DNA from: Clostridium homopropionicum DSM 5847
GTDB taxonomy: Bacteria > Bacillota > Clostridia > Clostridiales > Clostridiaceae
Assembly (NCBI RefSeq): GCF_001263795.1
Contig: NZ_LHUR01000020.1
Coordinates: 1-48,553, forward strand
DNA: 48,553 nt
Direction: 5' to 3'
Part shown: piece by piece, positions 44,090 through 48,553 of the stretch
Layout of the letters: the number at the start of each line of letters is the position of its first letter
How positions within the stretch are numbered: the first letter of the stretch is position 1
Notes under the pieces: generated by a model
The model's input: only the letters and a program-made list of their open reading frames with translations
Database searches by the model: none
What the model was told of the DNA's origin: nothing
Position numbers and translations under genes: made by a program

Positions 44090-44860
44090 ATGAATACACC
44101 TGAAATACAAATTAAAGATGTAAGCATGGTATATACAAATAATATTGGAGAAGAAATAGTAGCTTTAAATAATGTAAGCTTAGATATTCGTAAAGGGGAG
44201 TTTATTTCATTACTAGGTCCTTCAGGTTGTGGGAAAAGTACACTAATTCGTCTAATTGCAGACTTGCTTCAACCAACTTCAGGTAATGTATCAATAAGTG
44301 GCAAATCTCCCCGGGAAATTAGATTACAGCAAAAATACGGTATTGTATTTCAAAGTCCAGTTCTATATGATTGGAGAACTATTAGAAGAAATATATGTCT
44401 TCCAATGGAGATCATGGGTATTCCAAAGAAAGAGAGAACAGCTCGAATTGACAAGATGCTAAATTTAGTTGAATTAGAAGAGTTTGGATATAAGTATCCA
44501 TTTCAGTTAAGTGGCGGTATGCAGCAGAGGGTCGGTATTGCAAGAGCTTTAGCCCTTGAACCTGAGATCCTATTGATGGACGAGCCTTTCTCTGCACTGG
44601 ATGAGTTTACCCGTGAAAAATTAAATGAAGACTTACTAAATATTTGGGGAAAGACAAAGAATACAGTTATTTTCGTTACTCATAACATTCCAGAATCTGT
44701 TTTCCTATCAGATCGAGTTGTTGTATTATCCCCACACCCAGGTAGACTTTCAGCTATTGTAGATATAGATTTACCAAGACCACGTGAAAATTCACTTCGA
44801 GAAACTCCAGAGTTTTATGAGTATGTAGCTAAGATAAGAAGAAGCTTTGAGGGGGTGTGA
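44090..44860 (+). CDS. NitT/TauT-family ABC transporter ATPase
   Basis: This 256-residue ATPase has Walker A GPSGCGKST (about 43-51), FQSPVLYDWRTIRRNI (Q-loop), signature LSGGMQQRVGIARAL and Walker B LLMDEPFSALDEFTR. The family serves sulfonates, nitrate and pyrimidine precursors (SsuB/TauB/ThiZ). The ATG at 44090 is seven bases after AGGAGG; a TTG six bases earlier is too close to it. Its position after preA suggests nucleobase or hydantoin uptake (inference). Confidence 0.9.
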   Translation: MNTPEIQIKDVSMVYTNNIGEEIVALNNVSLDIRKGEFISLLGPSGCGKSTLIRLIADLLQPTSGNVSISGKSPREIRLQQKYGIVFQSPVLYDWRTIRRNICLPMEIMGIPKKERTARIDKMLNLVELEEFGYKYPFQLSGGMQQRVGIARALALEPEILLMDEPFSALDEFTREKLNEDLLNIWGKTKNTVIFVTHNIPESVFLSDRVVVLSPHPGRLSAIVDIDLPRPRENSLRETPEFYEYVAKIRRSFEGV

Positions 44861-44862
44861 GT

Positions 44863-45663
44863 ATGGTTGTAGATAAAAAAGAAAGAAGGATTGTCGCCAT
44901 AGTTTGGGTTATTGGGATAATCTTAGTATGGTCATTCTTTGCATTTGCTCTACAAAATATATTTCACGATAAAATGGCTTCCACAAAACTTCCTTACCCC
45001 CATTCTGTATTTATGACAATTATAAAAAATTGGAAAATGTTATTAGAAGCAAGTGCAGTGACTTTTTCTAGAGCAACTATTGGTTTTGTTGTGGGTGCTG
45101 GAGTTGGAATAGTTCTAGCAGTTGTAATGAGTTTATCTAAAACTATAGAAAGAATAGCATTTCCATATTTAATAATTTCTCAGATGATACCTGTATTAGG
45201 GCTTGCTCCTATTATCTTCAATATTGTTAGAGATATGAATACTTCAAGAATAGTCATAGCAGCATATATTACTTTTTTCCCTGTCTCTGTTAATATGCTC
45301 AGTGGTTTAAAGAGTGTAGAACAAGAAAAGAAGGATTTACTCTATTCAATAGCTGCAAATAAATTAAATGTATATTATAAACTAATGTTTCCATTCTCCA
45401 TGTCTTACTTATTTACAGGATTGAAAATTGCTGCGCCTATGGCTGTAACAGCATCAATTCTAGTAGATATGTTGGGTTCTAGCAGCGGAATTGGTGTAAA
45501 AATTCTCTATTCTTTATACTCTAGTTCCAACGGAATATTTTGGGCATCAGTGATAACTAGTGCCTTCATGGGAGTAATCAGCTTCTATATTGTAGTTTTT
45601 GCTGAAAGAATTTTCTTACCTTGGCAAAAGGATATTGTAAAGAAAGAAGGTGAAGCTGCATGA
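44863..45663 (+). CDS. NitT/TauT-family ABC transporter permease (1)
   Basis: This permease has six to seven membrane segments in 266 residues, with the EAA-type loop near SIAANKLNVYYKLMFPFSMSY (about 163-183) and LGLAPIIFNIV. It pairs with the next permease and the upstream ATPase. The ATG at 44863 was preferred over an in-frame GTG at 44857 because GAGGGGG lies seven bases before it. Confidence 0.88.
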   Translation: MVVDKKERRIVAIVWVIGIILVWSFFAFALQNIFHDKMASTKLPYPHSVFMTIIKNWKMLLEASAVTFSRATIGFVVGAGVGIVLAVVMSLSKTIERIAFPYLIISQMIPVLGLAPIIFNIVRDMNTSRIVIAAYITFFPVSVNMLSGLKSVEQEKKDLLYSIAANKLNVYYKLMFPFSMSYLFTGLKIAAPMAVTASILVDMLGSSSGIGVKILYSLYSSSNGIFWASVITSAFMGVISFYIVVFAERIFLPWQKDIVKKEGEAA

Positions 45664-46427
45664 AAATTGAAGTGAAAAATATACTATGGCCATTGATTTT
45701 TGGAGCTATTCTAATTTTACTTTGGCAATTTGGTTTTTTGCATAAAATTTTAAACTTAAAGCCATTTCAATTGCCGGTTCCATCTGAAATTGTTGCTACC
45801 TTATCAAATAATATAGGAAAAGCATTAAAGGATTGCGGTACAACTATTTCCGGTGCTTTAATCGGAATGATACTAGGCTCATTTATGGGATTTATGATTG
45901 CGGTAATAGCCACAACTTTTCCAAAGTGGGGATACGGTGGTATGATTGTGGTCTCAGCATTAAATGCAGTACCAATTGTAGCGTTATCTCCAATTATGAA
46001 TCGTTGGTTTTCAGTAGGTATGCAACAGAAAATAGGCGTTGTTACGGTAGTTTGCATGGCAGCGATGGCAATTAATGCTTATAGCGGATTGAATAATTTG
46101 AAACCATTCTCCATAGATTTAATGCACTCAGTTGCGGCAAGTAAATGGACAACCTTTAGGAAATTGCGTTTGCCAAATTGCTTACCAAATGTGTTTACTG
46201 CCTTCAAAATAAATATAGCTTCATCTATTATTGCTGCCATCATTAGTGAATACTTTGCAACATCTACCTCAGGTTTAGGATTTGGAATAAAAGACAGCCT
46301 AAGAAAAGCTGAAATGGCTATGGGGTGGTCCTATATAGTTGTAGCTTCACTGGCAGGTGTGATTTTATATTGCATTATTTTATTGGTTGAGCGTGATGCC
46401 ATAAAATGGCACGCATCACATAGATAA
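45660..46427 (+). CDS. NitT/TauT-family ABC transporter permease (2)
   Basis: The 255-residue second permease overlaps the first by an ATGA. It has a BPD-type inner-membrane domain with the EAA loop HSVAASKWTTFRKLRLPNCL (about 156-175) and SEYFATSTSGLGFGIKDSL. Two different permeases in one operon imply a heterodimeric channel, as in some HMP/pyrimidine importers. Confidence 0.88.
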   Translation: MKIEVKNILWPLIFGAILILLWQFGFLHKILNLKPFQLPVPSEIVATLSNNIGKALKDCGTTISGALIGMILGSFMGFMIAVIATTFPKWGYGGMIVVSALNAVPIVALSPIMNRWFSVGMQQKIGVVTVVCMAAMAINAYSGLNNLKPFSIDLMHSVAASKWTTFRKLRLPNCLPNVFTAFKINIASSIIAAIISEYFATSTSGLGFGIKDSLRKAEMAMGWSYIVVASLAGVILYCIILLVERDAIKWHASHR

Positions 46428-46449
46428 AAAAATATTAGGAGTGATGAAA

Positions 46450-47505
46450 ATGAGAAAAAGAAAAAACTTAGCTTGGTTATTCTTAGCAATTATGTTAATT
46501 TCAATTGTAGCAACTGCTTGTAGCTCTAATAGTTCAAAAGACACAAGCACAAACACGGAAACAAAAGCTGCAGATGGCAAACTTGACAAGGTTAGACTTC
46601 AGCTTAAGTGGTTACCTCAATCACAATTCATGGGATACTATGTAGCTAAAGCAAAGGGCTATTATAAGGATGAAGGAATTGATATAGAGATTCTTCCAGG
46701 TGGAAGTGATATTATCCCTGAACAACAAGTAAATAACGGTGTTGCAGATATAGGTGTAACTTGGGTTTCTAGTTTGTTAAAGTATCAATCTCAAGGTTGG
46801 GGATTAACTGAAGTAGCACAGATTTTCCAAAAGAGTGCTATGTTACTTGTTTCAAAAGCTTCTTCAGGAATTAAAAGTCCTGCAGATTTAAAAGGAAAGA
46901 AAGTAGGTTCTTGGTTTGGTGGTAATGAATATGAGATTTATGCACTTCTTCAAGCTAATAAGCTAAACAAAGATAAAGATCTACAATTGGTACAACAAGA
47001 TTTTACAATGAATCAGCTTTTAAATGATCAAATTGCCGCTGCTTCAGCTATGACTTATAATGAATATGGACTTCTTCTTGAAGCAGGACTTAAGGAAAGT
47101 GAACTTAATAAAATTGATATGAATGACGCTGGTGTTGCAATGCTTGAAGATTGCTTATTTGTAAATTCAGATTGGATTTCAAAAAATGAAGATCTTTTTG
47201 TAAGATTTTTAAGAGCTTCTATCAAAGGATGGGCAGATGCTTGTGCTGATCCAGCTGCAGCAGGAAAAATTGTATATGATACTGACCAAAGTGTATCTCT
47301 TGAACACCAAGTTTATATGGCAAAAGAAGTTGCTAAATTAGTTGCTCCTCAAGGATTTGATTCTGCTAAGATAGGTTATATTGATATGAAGGCAATTCAA
47401 CAAACTGCAGATCTTGCACATAAATACGGATTACTTTCAAAACCAGCTGACTTATCAGAAAAGACAATTACAAGTAAGTATTGGGAAAAAGCAACAGCAA
47501 AATAA
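46450..47505 (+). CDS. NMT1/THI5-like ABC substrate-binding lipoprotein
   Basis: The 351-residue lipoprotein has a signal ending ATAC (C24) and an NMT1/THI5-like fold: LQLKWLPQSQFMGYYVAKAKG (about 49-69), EGIDIEILPGG, ADIGVTW and LKGKKVGSWFGGNE. Such proteins bind hydroxymethylpyrimidine, riboflavin or other ring compounds; here a pyrimidine or hydantoin is suggested by context. Of three in-frame starts, the ATG at 46450 has the best spacing (8 bases) from TTAGGAG. Confidence 0.88.
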   Translation: MRKRKNLAWLFLAIMLISIVATACSSNSSKDTSTNTETKAADGKLDKVRLQLKWLPQSQFMGYYVAKAKGYYKDEGIDIEILPGGSDIIPEQQVNNGVADIGVTWVSSLLKYQSQGWGLTEVAQIFQKSAMLLVSKASSGIKSPADLKGKKVGSWFGGNEYEIYALLQANKLNKDKDLQLVQQDFTMNQLLNDQIAAASAMTYNEYGLLLEAGLKESELNKIDMNDAGVAMLEDCLFVNSDWISKNEDLFVRFLRASIKGWADACADPAAAGKIVYDTDQSVSLEHQVYMAKEVAKLVAPQGFDSAKIGYIDMKAIQQTADLAHKYGLLSKPADLSEKTITSKYWEKATAK

Positions 47506-47529
47506 CTGTTCCACAAAGGGTGATTTCAA

Positions 47530-47985
47530 TTGAAAAAAATATTAGTAAGCGGTTGTTTGTACGGATGGCATGTTCGATATGATGATGGTGATATTCCATG
47601 TTTAGATAAGCGATTTTTAAAATGGAAAGAAGAAGGAAGACTAATTCCAGTTTGTCCAGAAGTCTTTGGAGGATTGACTATTCCACGCCCAGATTCTCAA
47701 CGGGTAGGAAGTAAAGTAATTGCCTGTACTGGAGTTGATGTAACAAAAGAGTATGAATTAGGTGCAATAGAAGCAGTTCGTCTTGCAAAAGAGAATGACG
47801 TTGTAGTATGTATTATGAAGCAAGACAGCCCCTCTTGCGGAAGTAAATATATTTATGACGGTACTTTCACTGATACCAAGATTGAAGGTCAAGGTAGGGC
47901 AGTTCAGCTTCTAAGAGAATCCGGGTTTGTTGTATTAGATGAAAATGATTTGGATAAAATTGAAAAGTTGATTGAAGAAAATTAA
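47530..47985 (+). CDS. DUF523 family protein
   Basis: This 151-residue cysteine-rich protein of the DUF523 (YbbK-like) family has SGCLYGWHVRYDD (about 7-19), PVCPEVFGGLTIPR (about 40-53) and KQDSPSCGSKYIYDGTF (about 97-113). The family is widespread and its function is unsettled; conserved cysteines suggest metal binding or chemistry on a small molecule. It starts at TTG after AAAGGGTGA, 24 bp after the binding protein gene, and is probably the last gene of the catabolic operon. Confidence 0.85.
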   Translation: MKKILVSGCLYGWHVRYDDGDIPCLDKRFLKWKEEGRLIPVCPEVFGGLTIPRPDSQRVGSKVIACTGVDVTKEYELGAIEAVRLAKENDVVVCIMKQDSPSCGSKYIYDGTFTDTKIEGQGRAVQLLRESGFVVLDENDLDKIEKLIEEN

Positions 47986-47994
47986 TTTGAAGTA

Positions 47995-48046
47995 AAAAAG
48001 GCTATGAGAAAAGCTAGATTAGCATAAAATTCATAGTCTTTTTTAT
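47995..48046 (+). terminator. terminator after the catabolic operon
   Basis: AAAAAGGCTATGA pairs with TCATAGTCTTTTT (one G-U pair), with an inner hairpin GCTA-GAT-TAGC in the loop and a T-run at the end. Confidence 0.85.
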
Positions 48047-48288
48047 TATAGTCTTTTCTTTAAAAGCTTAATATACTATTCCGTGCGTATCACTGATAGA
48101 TTAATAGAGTAATTTTTAAAAAAATGTAGATATTTAAAGCTAACTTAATGTAAAGAGATATAAATATTAAATTACATTAATTTTTTGTGATAAGATACTT
48201 CTTGTCGCTGTCGCAGTACGACAACGAAATTCAAATATAATATTTACAGGTTTACTGATTTCGGGTTTATCTGATAAATTAATAAGTA
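48047..48288. other. intergenic region upstream of the rRNA promoter
   Basis: No gene is seen. It contains a terminator-like hairpin, TTAATGTAA (48145-48153) with TTACATTAA (48172-48180) and then six T, and a small stem TTGTCG/CGACAA near 48203-48225. These may be remnants of earlier transcription units or an upstream processing structure for the rRNA precursor. Confidence 0.5.
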
Positions 48289-48317
48289 TTGACAAACTAA
48301 AAAATTAGTGATATAAT
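48289..48317 (+). promoter_or_regulatory. rRNA operon promoter (consensus)
   Basis: TTGACA (48289-48294), a 17-base spacer, TATAAT (48312-48317): a perfect sigma-A consensus. Transcription would start near 48324, giving a ~97-base leader before the 16S gene. Confidence 0.9.
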
Positions 48318-48420
48318 GAATAAGCTGTCTAACGATGGCGAAAACAAATGGTCTTTGAAAATTAAACAGAATTAAGGTAAATAAATGCCAGTCAATAAAT
48401 TTGAGAACAGATTAAACTTT

Positions 48421-48553
<133 letters not shown>

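Noticed and set aside
48145-48186. AT-rich hairpin plus T-run upstream of the 16S promoter as an active terminator
   Set aside because: No gene lies before it after the strong terminator at 47995-48046, and the stem is entirely AT-rich apart from one pair. It was recorded only as part of the intergenic description.

Overview
The window is low-GC DNA from a Firmicute, most likely Clostridium sensu stricto or a close relative. The AT-rich codon use, strong GGAGG ribosome sites, sigma-A promoters, and clostridial rRNA and protein sequences all point that way. It runs from the 3' end of one rRNA operon (23S tail, 5S, six tRNAs) to the promoter and first ~130 bases of another 16S gene in the same orientation, so it is the complete interval between two direct-repeat rrn loci.

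Region 1 (1-6287, + strand) holds the rrn tail with tRNA-Glu(UUC), Leu, Gly, Arg, Gln and Glu(CUC). Housekeeping and accessory genes follow: sfsA, a zinc-ribbon NUDIX hydrolase, three very small cysteine-rich proteins sharing CxxCxxFxxxxC, the tRNA t6A dehydratase tcdA, an MFS transporter and a two-domain GNAT protein.

Region 2 (6339-26945) is the most interesting part, a RiPP (lanthipeptide-like) island. A minus-strand operon encodes five precursor peptides, an iron-sulfur-flavoprotein-like reductase and a class II synthetase, LanM, with a three-cysteine (CCG-type) zinc site. Four precursors have double Nif11 leaders ending in AGG and Ser/Thr-rich cores with no cysteine at all, so the LanM cannot make lanthionine within them. 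The nearby reductase suggests dehydration followed by reduction to D-amino acids. A plus-strand operon encodes the NHLM-type export machine (HlyD-like protein, C39-peptidase ABC protein, second ABC protein) and a translationally coupled LivK-type lipoprotein. Between the operons lie an OmpR-type response regulator and a 2027-residue cytoplasmic pseudokinase/ATPase/TPR/GAF/histidine kinase/REC/HPt protein, convergent and 5 bp apart. A 49-bp element (41/49 identical) lies upstream of both the precursor operon and the export operon, while the two regulator genes have ordinary near-consensus promoters. This gives a concrete model for co-regulation. No LanFEG-type immunity transporter is visible.

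Region 3 (27051-29181) is a short operon of a DUF3574-like exported protein, a DMT-family permease and an ECF S-component-like membrane protein.

Region 4 (29433-47985) looks like nucleobase or amide catabolism. It has a PucR regulator, a five-gene Urt-type ABC importer, an iron-containing alcohol dehydrogenase, a class III aminotransferase, two tandem M20 hydrolases, a dihydropyrimidinase, a dihydropyrimidine dehydrogenase with an unusual domain layout, a NitT/TauT-type ABC importer and a DUF523 protein. Together these could take uracil through dihydrouracil, N-carbamoyl-beta-alanine, beta-alanine and malonate semialdehyde to 3-hydroxypropionate (inference). A ~175-bp control region is duplicated upstream of urtA and of the alcohol dehydrogenase, and the urtA copy still carries a decayed start of the dehydrogenase gene.
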